From NCBI GenBank assembly GCA_964247705.1, contig CAXTVQ010000005.1, forward strand, positions 1-64,000: a stretch of 64,000 nt of DNA, written 5' to 3'. A model generated the notes under the pieces. The model was not told where the DNA came from. It did not search any database and saw only the letters and a list, made by a program, of their open reading frames with translations. The stretch comes from LMUY01 sp964247705. GTDB taxonomy: Bacteria > Pseudomonadota > Alphaproteobacteria > Acetobacterales > Acetobacteraceae. This document shows positions 8,759-17,765 of this stretch, piece by piece (within the stretch, counting starts at the first letter, position 1; every line of letters begins with the position of its first letter). The translations under genes were made by a program, and so were the position numbers.

Positions 8759-9778
8759 ATGTTCGATAGCGTCCCCGAGTTCGAGGGCAGGCCCGGACTC
8801 CTCGAGCGGATCCAGTATGGGCTGCACCGGCACGCGGTGGCGATCCCGGCGATCGTGCTGCTGATCGGCATCGTGCTGTTCACGGCCGTGGTCGGCGGCC
8901 GGTTCCTGGACGCGTTCAACCTGTCCCTGGTCATCCAGCAGGTCGCGATCATCGGCGTGCTGGGCGTGGCGCAGACCCTGGTGGTGCTGACTGCGGGCAT
9001 CGACCTATCCGTCGGCGCGATCATGGTGCTGTGCTCGGTCGTGATGGGCCGGCTGGCGGTCGACACCGGGGTGCCGGCGCCGCTCGCGGTGTTGGCCGGA
9101 TTCGTCGTGGGGGGCGTGTGCGGCTGGATCAACGGCTCGCTGGTGGCGTACCTCAAACTGCCGCCGTTCATCGTGACGCTGGGGACCTGGAGCGTGTATT
9201 TCTCGCTCAACCTTTGGTACTCCGCCAGCGAGACCATCCGGGCGCAGGACATCGAGACCTCGGCGCCGTTGCTGCAGGTGTTCGGCACACCGATCGACCT
9301 CGGCGATGCGCGGCTGACCTATGGCGCCGTCGCCATGCTGCTGCTGTGCGCGGCCGCGTCGTACGCGCTGCAATCGACCGCATGGGGCAGGCATGTGCAT
9401 GCCGTGGGCGACAACGAGGGGTCCGCCCGGCTGGCCGGCATCAGCACCCGGCGCACGCTGCTCTCGGTCTATGTTTGGGCCGGCGTGATATCGGCGATGG
9501 CGGGCTGGACCCTGATCGGGCGCATCGGCTCGGTGAGCCCGCAGGCCGGCCAGACGGGGAACCTCGACAGCATCACCGCCGTGGTGATCGGTGGGACCAG
9601 CCTGTTCGGCGGCCGCGGCGCCATCCTCGGCACACTACTGGGCGCGTTGATCGTGGGCGTGTTCCGCAATGGGCTGGCGCTGTCCGGCGTGAACGTGCTG
9701 TGGCAGGAGCTGACGGTGGGCATCCTGATCATCGTGGCCGTCGCGATCGACCAATGGCTGCGCAAGGTTTCGGGGTGA
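8759..9778 (+). CDS. frcC: Sugar ABC transporter permease (FrcC-like)
   Basis: Inner-membrane permease of the CUT2 (BPD_transp_2) family, 339 residues with 8-10 hydrophobic helices. Family landmarks are VVLTAGIDLSVGAIMVL, YLKLPPFIVTLGTW, NEGSARLAGISTRR and TAVVIGGTSLFGGRGAILGT. The first 40 residues form a cytoplasmic tail (FDSVPEFEGRPGLLERIQYG). It begins 15 bases after frcB and its stop overlaps the start of the ATPase gene (GTGA). It presumably forms the channel for the sugar delivered by the 7718-8743 product. Confidence 0.9.
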   Translation: MFDSVPEFEGRPGLLERIQYGLHRHAVAIPAIVLLIGIVLFTAVVGGRFLDAFNLSLVIQQVAIIGVLGVAQTLVVLTAGIDLSVGAIMVLCSVVMGRLAVDTGVPAPLAVLAGFVVGGVCGWINGSLVAYLKLPPFIVTLGTWSVYFSLNLWYSASETIRAQDIETSAPLLQVFGTPIDLGDARLTYGAVAMLLLCAAASYALQSTAWGRHVHAVGDNEGSARLAGISTRRTLLSVYVWAGVISAMAGWTLIGRIGSVSPQAGQTGNLDSITAVVIGGTSLFGGRGAILGTLLGALIVGVFRNGLALSGVNVLWQELTVGILIIVAVAIDQWLRKVSG

Positions 9779-10557
9779 GCACTCCTCCCCTTCAAGCACC
9801 CGTCCTGCAAGCGCGGGGTCTGGTCAAGCGCTACGGCCGGGTCACGGCGATGGACGGGGCCGACTTCGACCTGATGCCGGGCGAAATCCTGGCCGTGATC
9901 GGGGACAACGGCGCTGGAAAGTCGACGTTGATCGGGGCCTTGACTGGGGCGGCGTTGGTCGACCACGGCACGATCCTGCTGGACGGCCAGCCGGTCAGTT
10001 TCCGCAACCCCCAGGACGCGCGGGCGGCCGGGATCGAGACGGTTTATCAAAACCTCGCACTCTCGCCGGCACTTTCGATCGCCGACAACATGTTCCTCGG
10101 CCGGGAGATACGCCGCCCCGGCATGCTGGGGCGGTGGCTCCGCATGCTCGACCGCCCTGCGATGCAGGCGATCGCTCGGCGCAAGCTGTCGGAACTCGGC
10201 CTGCTCACCATCCAGGACATCGGGCAGCGGGTCGAGACCCTGTCCGGCGGTCAGCGGCAGGGCGTTGCGATCGCGCGGGCGGCGGCGTTCGCCAGCAAGG
10301 TCGTCATTATGGACGAGCCGACCGCGGCCCTCGGGGTGAAGGAGAGCCGCAACGTGCTCAACCTTATTCAGGAGGTCCGCGGCCGCGGGCTGCCGGTCGT
10401 GCTGATCAGCCACAACATGCCGCATGTGTTCGAGATCGCCGACCGGATCCACATCCACCGCCTCGGCCGGCGTTGCGCCGTGGTCTCGCCGAAATCGATC
10501 ACGATGTCCGACGCCGTGGCGATCATGACGGGGGCGATGCCGGCCCCCGCGGCGTAG
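9775..10557 (+). CDS. frcA: Sugar ABC transporter ATP-binding protein (FrcA-like)
   Basis: ATPase subunit of about 260 residues with a single nucleotide-binding domain, as in FrcA and unlike the double-domain RbsA. Walker A is GDNGAGKST (residues 43-51), the Q-loop lies near YQNLALSPALSI, the ABC signature is LSGGQRQGVAIARA, Walker B is VVIMDEPTAALG, and the H-loop is VVLISHNMPHVFEIADR. It starts at GTG 9775 inside the permease stop. The following gene lies on the opposite strand, so the operon ends here. No fructokinase gene (FrcK) follows, unlike the rhizobial locus. Confidence 0.9.
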   Translation: MSTPPLQAPVLQARGLVKRYGRVTAMDGADFDLMPGEILAVIGDNGAGKSTLIGALTGAALVDHGTILLDGQPVSFRNPQDARAAGIETVYQNLALSPALSIADNMFLGREIRRPGMLGRWLRMLDRPAMQAIARRKLSELGLLTIQDIGQRVETLSGGQRQGVAIARAAAFASKVVIMDEPTAALGVKESRNVLNLIQEVRGRGLPVVLISHNMPHVFEIADRIHIHRLGRRCAVVSPKSITMSDAVAIMTGAMPAPAA

Positions 10558-10559
10558 GG

Positions 10560-10988
10560 CTACAAGCCGGTTTTGGCTTGCAGCCCGGCGGCCTCGACGC
10601 CAGCCAGGGCGCAGATCTCGTCGTTGTCGGAGTTGTCGCCAGAGACACCGACCGCACCGATCACCTCGCCTTGCTCGAGGATGAGCACGCCGCTCGGGAC
10701 GGGCACGAGGCGCCCGCCGCTGACCGCGGTGAGAGCCGCCATGAAGGTCGGGTTGGCATTGGTGCGGTTGAACAGCTCCCGCGAACCGAAGCCCATGCCG
10801 AGCGCGCCCCAAGCTTTGCCGAACGCGATGTCGAACCGGAGGATGCCGGACCGGTCCTCCCGCTTGAATGCGACGAGGTGGCCGCCGGCGTCGAGCACCG
10901 CGGCAGAGAGCGGCATGAAGCCTGCGGTGCGGCCGCGGGCGAGTGCCGCATCCACGATCGTCGATGCGATGCTGAGTGACATGGCCAT
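10560..10988 (-). CDS. GlcG/HbpS-family protein (heme-binding, DUF336)
   Basis: A 142-residue cytoplasmic protein of the GlcG/HbpS fold. Typical segments are LSAAVLDAGGHLVAFKREDR, FDIAFGKAWGALGMGFGSRE, SGGRLVPVPSGVLILEQGEV and IGAVGVSGDNSDNDEICA. Relatives bind heme or cobalamin, or sit next to glycolate and diol operons; a definite role is unknown. ATG 10988 or 10982 could be the start. It converges on frcA with only 2 bases between the stops. It may have nothing to do with sugar uptake. Confidence 0.85.
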   Translation of the reverse strand: MAMSLSIASTIVDAALARGRTAGFMPLSAAVLDAGGHLVAFKREDRSGILRFDIAFGKAWGALGMGFGSRELFNRTNANPTFMAALTAVSGGRLVPVPSGVLILEQGEVIGAVGVSGDNSDNDEICALAGVEAAGLQAKTGL

Positions 10989-11410
10989 GGCTGCTTCTCC
11001 GGTAAAAGGCGACTAGCTGGCACGATTGGCGGGTTCTGCCGCCAGCAAACCGGCATCTTGGCGCCGTGCTGACAGAAATGTGATTATAACCCATTTGGGG
11101 GCGGCAGAGATGGCGTGCCTGTGCGAAAGGCGTATCCAGGCAAGCTGACCAGCAACACCTTTCCGTAAGCGCAATCACCCCGGATTAGGGAACCCTTGCG
11201 GTAGGAGACTGATTTAGCGCAATCTATTAATTTCAGGTTAATGCGGACGGCGTTCATTTGTCGCCAATCGTGAAATTCGGCCAAGTTTTTTTGGCTTCGT
11301 TAAAATTAGAGAGAAAACATTATGAATGCCCAATTTGGAAGAGTTAACAGCTTGACCGCGTAACGAGCAAAATTTAGAGAGGTGTCGATCACAGAGCCGG
11401 GAGATTTTAG
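10989..11410. other. 422-base AT-richer intergenic region
   Basis: No credible gene is seen. The region is clearly AT-richer than the rest of the window, with runs such as TTTTTTTGGC and TTAAAATTAG. It holds the promoter(s) for the beta-repeat gene at 11411 and for the divergent GlcG-like gene. TTGACC (11352-11357) with TAGAGA 17 bases later is a weak promoter candidate. A ribosome site GGGAG precedes ATG 11411. The AT shift suggests acquired or strongly regulated DNA. Confidence 0.5.
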
Positions 11411-12940
11411 ATGGGCGCAGGAGTTACAGTCACGGGCGGGGCCGGCAAAGCACCTATCAACCTGACATTTGGCGATAGCCGGACCGCAGTTGCTGCCGAG
11501 AGCCTGTCTCACATCATAAGCAACGAATTTGCGGCAATGCCGGCGACCTACGCGACGCCGCCCGGCTTCAGTTCGAGCGGCGCGCCCAACGGCTACGTCG
11601 TTATCGACACGCCTGGCACGATGGACAGCCCGTTTGGTGAGAAGGCCATTACGGTGACCCAGCCAGCGACGGTCTTCGGCGGAGCCGCGGACGGCCAGCA
11701 GGTTCTGGCGCAAGGTGACCTCAGCTACAGCACCTCCTACCAGAACGGCGAGATCCTGCTGGGCGAGGGCGCGAACACGGTTACTGTTTTCGAGGGCTTG
11801 AACACCGTTTACGGCGGTAACGGGTCGGACACGATCAACGTGCTGGCGAACTTCAACGGCACGGTCAACGGCGGTGTCACGACGATCTACGCCGGGTCCG
11901 GCACCACGGCAGTCACCGATGCCAGTGGTTTGGCCAGCGTTGTCGGATCGACCTCGGCCAGCGGGATGCTGACGGTTAACGACGCCGACCAACCCAGCAC
12001 CGTCGACGGCGGGTTCGGCACGTTGGTGGAGTTCTCTGCGGCCGGCATTGCGCTTGGCGGCCAGGCCGGCGGGAACGTCATCATCGGCAGCAACGTCTCC
12101 CCTGTCACGATAACGGGTGGCGGCACCGGCAACTTGCTCGATGGTGAGTCGGCAGGCACCGTGATCACCGGCGGCGACGGCAACGACACGATCAACGTCA
12201 GCTCGGCCGACGAAACCGTGAACGTCGGCTACGGCCCGACCACGGTCAACATTTACGCCGGGTCGGGCACGGTTACGGCCACTGGCGGAGTGGGGGTCGG
12301 ACAGGTCAACGTCGACACCGGCGCCGTCAGCTTCCAGGGCGGGGCTGGCAACACCGTCATCTCGCTGTCCAACGACAGCGACCCCACGATGGCCGGCTAT
12401 GGCACGATCGTCGGCGGCTACGGCTCGCTTTACGTAAGCGTGGCGGGCGGCGACACGGGCACCGTATCGATCCAGGGCGGCACGGCCGGCAACAACGACC
12501 TGTTCGGCGGCGCGGGCAACACAACGCTGGTCGGCGGCGGCAACAGCGACTTCATACAGGCTGGTACGGGTAATACGAGCCTCGTCGGGACCAACCTGAG
12601 CGGCGATTACTCGATGCTGGTCGCAGGCAACGGCGCCGACACATTGACGGGATCTACGGCGTCTAGCAGCACGACGGATTTCAACTTCTCCGCCGTGACC
12701 ACCACGGGTCAGACGTACCTGATCAACAACTTCCTGCCGACGCCGATGCCCGGTACCTCGGGCGACAACATCTACTTCGGCAATCAGGCGGATGCGGCGG
12801 CTTTCGTCATGAACGCGACACAGGTTGGACCAAACGTCACCACCACGGTAGGCGGCAACACCTACATCCTGAGCAATACGACGCTCAAGCCAGACGGCAC
12901 GATCAACGGCACGCCTCTCTCGTCGCACGTCGCCGGATAG
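11411..12940 (+). CDS. RTX-like beta-solenoid protein, putative secreted adhesin/matrix protein
   Basis: A 509-residue protein without a Sec signal, built of glycine/asparagine/threonine-rich repeats. Imperfect RTX-type nonapeptide units are visible: YGGNGSDTINV (about residues 133-143), GGDGNDTINV (about 253-262) and LFGGAGNTTLVGGGNSDFIQ (about 360-380). The C-terminus, with NFLPTPMPGTSGDNIYFGNQ and then AAFVMNATQVG, resembles the uncleaved secretion end of type I-secreted proteins. RTX repeats bind calcium outside the cell. The likely role is an extracellular surface or biofilm protein, which is inference. No type I exporter is encoded in the window. It ends with a strong intrinsic terminator and precedes a large glycosyltransferase gene. 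Confidence 0.78.
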   Translation: MGAGVTVTGGAGKAPINLTFGDSRTAVAAESLSHIISNEFAAMPATYATPPGFSSSGAPNGYVVIDTPGTMDSPFGEKAITVTQPATVFGGAADGQQVLAQGDLSYSTSYQNGEILLGEGANTVTVFEGLNTVYGGNGSDTINVLANFNGTVNGGVTTIYAGSGTTAVTDASGLASVVGSTSASGMLTVNDADQPSTVDGGFGTLVEFSAAGIALGGQAGGNVIIGSNVSPVTITGGGTGNLLDGESAGTVITGGDGNDTINVSSADETVNVGYGPTTVNIYAGSGTVTATGGVGVGQVNVDTGAVSFQGGAGNTVISLSNDSDPTMAGYGTIVGGYGSLYVSVAGGDTGTVSIQGGTAGNNDLFGGAGNTTLVGGGNSDFIQAGTGNTSLVGTNLSGDYSMLVAGNGADTLTGSTASSSTTDFNFSAVTTTGQTYLINNFLPTPMPGTSGDNIYFGNQADAAAFVMNATQVGPNVTTTVGGNTYILSNTTLKPDGTINGTPLSSHVAG

Positions 12941-12996
12941 CGACGCCGCCGGCTACGCGGGTGGCCTTCACGGCCAGCCGTTCTAAACGAAATCGT

Positions 12997-13042
12997 CCCG
13001 GGCCCGCTCCACAGCGTATGTGGCGCGCCCGGGATAGCTTTT
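12997..13042 (+). terminator. Intrinsic terminator after the beta-solenoid gene
   Basis: A long GC-rich hairpin: the outer stem CCCGGG/CCCGGG (12997-13002 with 13028-13033), the inner stems CGC/GCG and CCACA/TGTGG around loop GCGTA, followed by ATAGCTTTT. It lies 57 bases after the stop codon of the 11411-12940 gene and before the glycosyltransferase start at 13074, so it should separate the two transcripts. Confidence 0.7.
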
Positions 13043-13073
13043 CGCGGTCCACGGGACTGCCTGGCGGACGAAC

Positions 13074-15103
13074 GTGAACAAGGACGATGCAGACGCCGAG
13101 GCATTCCGCCGGCAAACCATCCGCAACGCCACCGACGCTGTCCGCCGCGCACAGACTGCTCTCGAGCAAGGCCGCCTTGCCGAGGCCAACGCCTGGATCA
13201 CCCGGGCCCACCGCCTAGCGCCTGACGATTCCACGGTGCAGATCGTGTTTGCTGCGACCACGGTGCGCAGCCAGCCCGAGACCGCCATCCAGGTCCTCCG
13301 CACATTGACCGAACGCCTGCCCTGGCACCGCGAGGCAGGACTGGCTTTGTGTGCAGCGCTGCACCGTGCCGGACAGGCCAGTGAAGCGGCGTCGGCGTTG
13401 ACCGGCCTTCTCGCCCGGCTGAGCCCGCCGGCGTCGCCAGCCGTGCTCGGGTTGATGGGCGCGATCTGCAAGGAAGCGGACGAACCGGGCTGGATCGCGC
13501 TGGACGGGAGCGGGCGATACCGGATTGGCCTCGCGTCGTCTTCCGCCGGGTCAGCGCGGCTCAGCCTGGACGGCGTGCCGGCCGGTAGCGTCGGGCTGCG
13601 TGCGGGGCAGGCGAAGGTGCGTGCCTTGCCCGAGGATTGGCCGCGGGCGCAATGCCTGATCGCGACCAGCGCGGGGCGGGCGTTGCTCGGCAGCGGGTTG
13701 CGCCCGGCGTGGTTCGCGGCGGTGGACGGGTTCGTCAGTACGGATCCGGCCGGCGGGATCAGCGGCTGGGCGCGGTGTGCCGCGGACCAGGATGCCATCC
13801 CGGCGATCTATTACACCCGGGCTGGATCGGCGGAACCCGTCGAGTTGATGCGGCTGCCGGCCGACACGGCGACGGCGGTCGAGGACGAGCGGCCCCGGTG
13901 GCGGTTCGCCTTGCCGGCCGAACCCGGCGGCGCACCTGGTCCGGTCGGCATCGTGGATCGGGAGGGGCGGCATCTCTGGGGCAGCCCGCTGCTCCCCGGC
14001 GCCGAACGAGCGGCGTCCCGTGCGGCGGCGCGCAGCCTGGCCAGGCTGCAGGCGGGACAGCCGGATCCGTTCCGTCCGTTGCTCGCAAGCCTGTTGCCGG
14101 GCGCCCGGCAACAGGCTGCGCGCCCGGCGGCGCGGCGCGGCGTGGCTTGCGACGTGGTGATCCCGGTGTATGCCGGGTTGGCCAGGCTCGATCTTTGCCT
14201 GCGTTCGGTCGAGGCCAGCTTGCCGCGGGGCAGCCGGCTCGTTCTGGTCAACGACGGGAGCCCCGATCCGGCAATCGGCGTCCGGCTTGCGCAGTCGGCC
14301 GGCGTGCGGACGGTCGTGCTGACCCATGACCGGCCGCGCGGATTTCCGGCGGCGGTTAATGCCGGGTTGCGCCATCTCGGCCCGGCCGCGGACCGGGACG
14401 TGGTGATCCTGAACGCGGACACGGTGGTGCCGGTAAAATGGCTCGAGCGGCTGTCGGCGGCGGCGCATTCCGACCCGGCGATCGGGTCGTGCACGCCGAT
14501 GACCAATGACGGGACCATCGTGTCCTATCCGACACCCGGCGAACCCGGTGAAATGCCGGACGGGGACGGCCTCGGCCGGCTGAATGAGCTGTGCTGGGCG
14601 GCGAACCCGCGCGAGGTCGTGGACATCCCGACGGGCGTCGGGTTCTGCATGCTGTTGAAGGGCGCCTGCCTGGTGGAAACCGGGCTGTTGCGTGAGGACG
14701 TCTTTGCCCAGGGCTATGGCGAGGAGAACGATTGGTGCCTGCGTGCCGCCCATCTCGGCTGGCGGCATGTGGCCGTGCCGGGCGTGTTCGTGGGCCATAG
14801 CGGCGGCCAGTCGTTCGGCACTGCGAAGGCTTTGCTGATGGAACGCAACGCCGCGGTGATGGAGCAACTGCATCCGGGTTACGGCGAGTATATCGGCGCG
14901 GCGGCCTTGGAGGACCGGCTCGGGCCGGCCCGGCGCCGGATCGACCGCCTCAGGCTGCTGGACTCGCCGGGCCGGCCGGCGACCGCGCTGATCACGCATG
15001 ACGCCGGGGGGGGTGTCGCACGTTTCGTGGCCGCGCGGTGCAAGGCGATCAGAGCCTCCGGCCGGCGCGTGATCGTGCTGGCGCCGGTCGGCGAAACGGA
15101 CCT
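13074..15103 (+). CDS. Large GT2-GT4 glycosyltransferase, 5' part (interrupted by assembly gap)
   Basis: About 676 codons before the gap. Residues 1-120 are TPR-like (ALEQGRLAEANAWITRAHRL), followed by a region of unknown fold. A family 2 glycosyltransferase domain then starts near residue 359 (CDVVIPVYAGLARLDLCLRS, VLVNDGSPD, VVILNADTVVPVKWL with a DxD-like site, and YGEENDWCLRAAHLGWRH as the acceptor/base region). From about residue 640, ALITHDAGGGVARFVAARCK looks like the N-terminal start of a GT4-type (GT-B) domain, which is cut by the N run. Together with 15204-16216 this is most likely one gene of about 1,000 residues or more. It starts at GTG 13074. It probably assembles surface polysaccharide or glycosylates surface protein. 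Confidence 0.8.
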
Positions 15104-15203
15104 NNNNNNNNNNNNNNNNNNNNNNNNNNNNNNNNNNNNNNNNNNNNNNNNNNNNNNNNNNNNNNNNNNNNNNNNNNNNNNNNNNNNNNNNNNNNNNNNN
15201 NNN
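15104..15203. other. Assembly gap of 100 N
   Basis: Exactly 100 undetermined bases, the usual placeholder for a join of unknown length. It falls inside the glycosyltransferase reading frame. The frames on its two sides differ by the literal 100 bases, which is meaningless because the true length is unknown. Confidence 0.99.
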
Positions 15204-16216
15204 AGACGGGCGTCAAGACGGGGGTTGGAGCGATAGGGCGGTGCCGGTTGTCGCTCGGGGACGGGGCGGTGCTGCCCAATCTGTCGTTCGATCTGCCGGG
15301 GGAGGGCGCTGACCTCGCGGCCTTGCTCCGGGATGCGGGGGTGGATGGTTTCGAGATCCATCATCTGCTGGGCCACCATTCGTCGGTCGCGGACTTACCG
15401 GGCCAGCTCGGGGCGCCGTACGACGTGTTCGTGCATGATTACGGCCATTGGTGCCCGCGCATCACGCTGACCAGCCGCAGCCAGCGCTATTGCGGGGAGC
15501 CGCTCGCCGTCGAGGAATGCGAGGATTGCATCGCCGATCTCGGTTCGCGTTATCCCGAGGAGGTGACGGTGCGGGGTCTGCGCCGCCAATCCGCCGCGCT
15601 GCTGGGGAATGCGCGCCGGGTCGCGGTCGCGTGCGAGGACGTAGCCGGGCGCATCCGGCGGCAGTTCCCTGGAGTCCGGCCCGAGATCGTCCCTTGGGAG
15701 GAGCCGGGCGGGCGGGTCGCTGCAACGCCGTCACAGCCGGGGCATGAGGTGCACGTCCTTGTGGCCGGTTCGATTGGGGTAGAGAAGGGGTACGATGTCC
15801 TGCTTGGCTGCGCACGGGATGCTGCGCGGCGGCGGCTCAACCTGCGCTTCACCGTCTTGGGCCATACGATCGACGACGAGCGCCTGATGGTGACAGGCAA
15901 GGTGTTCGTAACGGGTCGTTTCGAGGAGGCGGAAGGATTGGCATTGGCGCGGAAGCAGCAGGCGACGCTTGGGTTTCTGCCCTCGGTCTGCCCGGAGACC
16001 TGGTCGTATGCGCTGTCGTTGCTGTTCACGGCCGGGTTGCCGGTGCTGGCATTCGCACTCGGTGCCCAGGGCGAGCGTGTGGCACAGCCTGGCAAGGGTT
16101 GGCTTCTGCCGCTCGGCATATCGCCGTCAAAGGTAAATGAGACTCTGGTCAGCCGCGGGCTTCAGATCTTAGATTATTCCACACGTCCATCATTCCAGCA
16201 GGCGAGTCATGAGTAG
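15204..16216 (+). CDS. Large glycosyltransferase, 3' part (GT4-like domain)
   Basis: About 337 codons continuing after the gap. The sequence has a GT-B style two-domain layout: FEIHHLLGHHSSVADLPG and YDVFVHDYGHWCPRITLT in the N-terminal half with a CGEP...CEDCIADLGS cysteine pattern, then the donor half with VLVAGSIGVEKGYDVLLGCA, FVTGRF and GFLPSVCPETWSYALSLLFT (the E-x7-E-like region of GT4). The TAG at 16214-16216 overlaps the start of the next gene by 8 bases. It most likely belongs to the same polypeptide as 13074-15103, joining a GT2 domain to a GT4 domain; a frameshift or second gene hidden in the gap cannot be excluded. Confidence 0.75.
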
Positions 16217-17120
16217 CGACCAGTTCGACCCGTCACAGCCGGCTGCGGACTTGCGGCAGGAATTAACCCGCAAGAGGACGGATCTTGAGACATCGGCAAG
16301 GTTCCTGACGTTTGAACCGGGATTGTATGCGATCGACTTCCGGGCTGCTTCGGGAAGCATGTCCAATGTCGGGCTGCCACTCCCATGCGCGCGGCTCGAG
16401 GCGGTGACGAATCCGAACAGTCCTGGGCGTGCTTTCGTGACCATGTCGCCGGAAGGGGGATGGCTGTCGCGCGCGACCTCGGCGGCGCACGTGCTGGTGG
16501 TGGGCGGCCGGGCCGGGGCGGTGCTGACGATCTATCGCCCGACCGACGGCACGCCGATGCCGGAGGTGCAGTTCCGTTCCGTGCTGCAGTCGGCGGCGCC
16601 TCGCCCGGCTCCGCCGCCGGTGGTGGCGGCCGAGCCGGTGGCGGCGCCGGGTGCGACGGGGATGACGCTGGTGCACGTGGAAGGCCGCGGGGACCTTGCC
16701 TCGCCCAGCAGCGAGTGGGTGGGTGACACGGCCGGTCTCCGCTCGGTCGAGGGCTTTGCGCTCACGCTTCCACCCGGCATGGAGTCGTCGGACGTGGAGT
16801 ACCAGGGCATCATGGGCGAGGACTGGCGGACCCCGTGGTTCGAAGCGGGCGGTTTCTGCGGTAGCCGCGGGCTGCAATTGCCGTTGCTTGGCTTCTGCCT
16901 GCGGTTGGTGGGCGACGCCGCAGATAAATACGACTGTGCGGCCTATGGGCATTTCGCGCGGGTCGGCGAGGTCGGGCCGATGGGCAGCGGCGAGGACTGC
17001 CATGCGGAGAACATGCCGCTGACGGCGATGAAGGTTGAGATCACGCCGAAACAGGCCGCCGAACCGGTTAGTGCGGAGGGACCGGCCAAGAAGCGGTGGC
17101 GCAGAGGCCTGAAAGCCTGA
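16209..17120 (+). CDS. Hydrophobic-W-like domain protein, function unknown
   Basis: A 303-residue protein with no signal peptide. The first 130 residues hold two beta-rich stretches with a basic early segment (RQELTRKRTDLETSARFL) and an alanine/proline linker around 135-155. From about 170 to 250, GLRSVEGFALTLPPGMESSD, YQGIMGEDWRTPWFEAGGFC and LQLPLLGFCLRL resemble a hydrophobic-W (ChW) repeat, a module known mostly from surface proteins. Its ATG lies inside the last codons of the glycosyltransferase gene (ATGAGTAG), so the two are translationally coupled and presumably act together, perhaps as a substrate or partner of the transferase. I cannot assign a function. Confidence 0.6.
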   Translation: MSSDQFDPSQPAADLRQELTRKRTDLETSARFLTFEPGLYAIDFRAASGSMSNVGLPLPCARLEAVTNPNSPGRAFVTMSPEGGWLSRATSAAHVLVVGGRAGAVLTIYRPTDGTPMPEVQFRSVLQSAAPRPAPPPVVAAEPVAAPGATGMTLVHVEGRGDLASPSSEWVGDTAGLRSVEGFALTLPPGMESSDVEYQGIMGEDWRTPWFEAGGFCGSRGLQLPLLGFCLRLVGDAADKYDCAAYGHFARVGEVGPMGSGEDCHAENMPLTAMKVEITPKQAAEPVSAEGPAKKRWRRGLKA

Positions 17121-17132
17121 AGGACGGTTGGT

Positions 17133-17765
17133 TCAGAGGGCAGCGGCTGCCCGGGCCAGGGTTTCGATTGCATCCCAACGTCCCGCCGCAACCTGTCCGG
17201 CGGGGGTGAGCCACGAGCCGCCGACCGCGGCCACGTTGGGCTGGGCGAGCCACTCCGCGGCGTTCGCGGCGGATATTCCGCCGGTAGGGCAAAACCGGGC
17301 GGCAGGAAACGGCCCGGCCAAGGCACGCAACGCCGGTATGCCGCCGCCCGCTGTGGCCGGGAAGAACTTCACCGTGCCGAAACCGCGCGCCATCGCCGCC
17401 ATCAACTCCGACGCCGTGGCAACCCCGGGTAGAAACGGGATCGGCGCCTGCGCTCCCGCGTCCAGCAACGCGGGCGTGGCGCCAGGACTGAGGGCGAAGC
17501 GTGCCCCGATTGCGACCGCCCGATCGAGGTCGGCCGGCGTCAGCACCGTGCCGATCCCGACCACGGCGTCCGGAACCTCGGCCATGATGGCGGACGCCGC
17601 CGCCAATCCGACTTGGGTGCGCAACGTCACCTCCAGCAACCGGATACCCCCGGCCACCAGGGCGCGGGCGAGCGGGACGGCGTCGGCCAAACGGTCGATC
17701 GTGATCACGGGGACGACCCGGCCGAGCGCCAACAGAGTGGCGAGTTGTTCATTTGTGTCGTTCAT
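17133..17765 (-). CDS. eda: KDPG/KHG aldolase
   Basis: Cleaves 2-keto-3-deoxy-6-phosphogluconate to pyruvate and glyceraldehyde 3-phosphate (and 4-hydroxy-2-oxoglutarate to pyruvate and glyoxylate) in the cytoplasm. The 210-residue product has the catalytic glutamate in LLEVTLRT (Glu45) and the Schiff-base lysine in FGTVKFFPA (Lys133), the same positions as in E. coli. GIGTVLTPADLDRAVAIGA and FCPTGGIS (phosphate-binding) are also present. The start ATG 17765 overlaps the stop of kdgK by 4 bases. Both genes together form the lower part of an Entner-Doudoroff-type sugar acid route. Confidence 0.95.
   Translation of the reverse strand: MNDTNEQLATLLALGRVVPVITIDRLADAVPLARALVAGGIRLLEVTLRTQVGLAAASAIMAEVPDAVVGIGTVLTPADLDRAVAIGARFALSPGATPALLDAGAQAPIPFLPGVATASELMAAMARGFGTVKFFPATAGGGIPALRALAGPFPAARFCPTGGISAANAAEWLAQPNVAAVGGSWLTPAGQVAAGRWDAIETLARAAAAL

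Noticed and set aside
11084..11284. 66-codon minus-strand frame in the AT-rich spacer
   Set aside because: No ribosome site, no recognisable features; the region is better read as regulatory.
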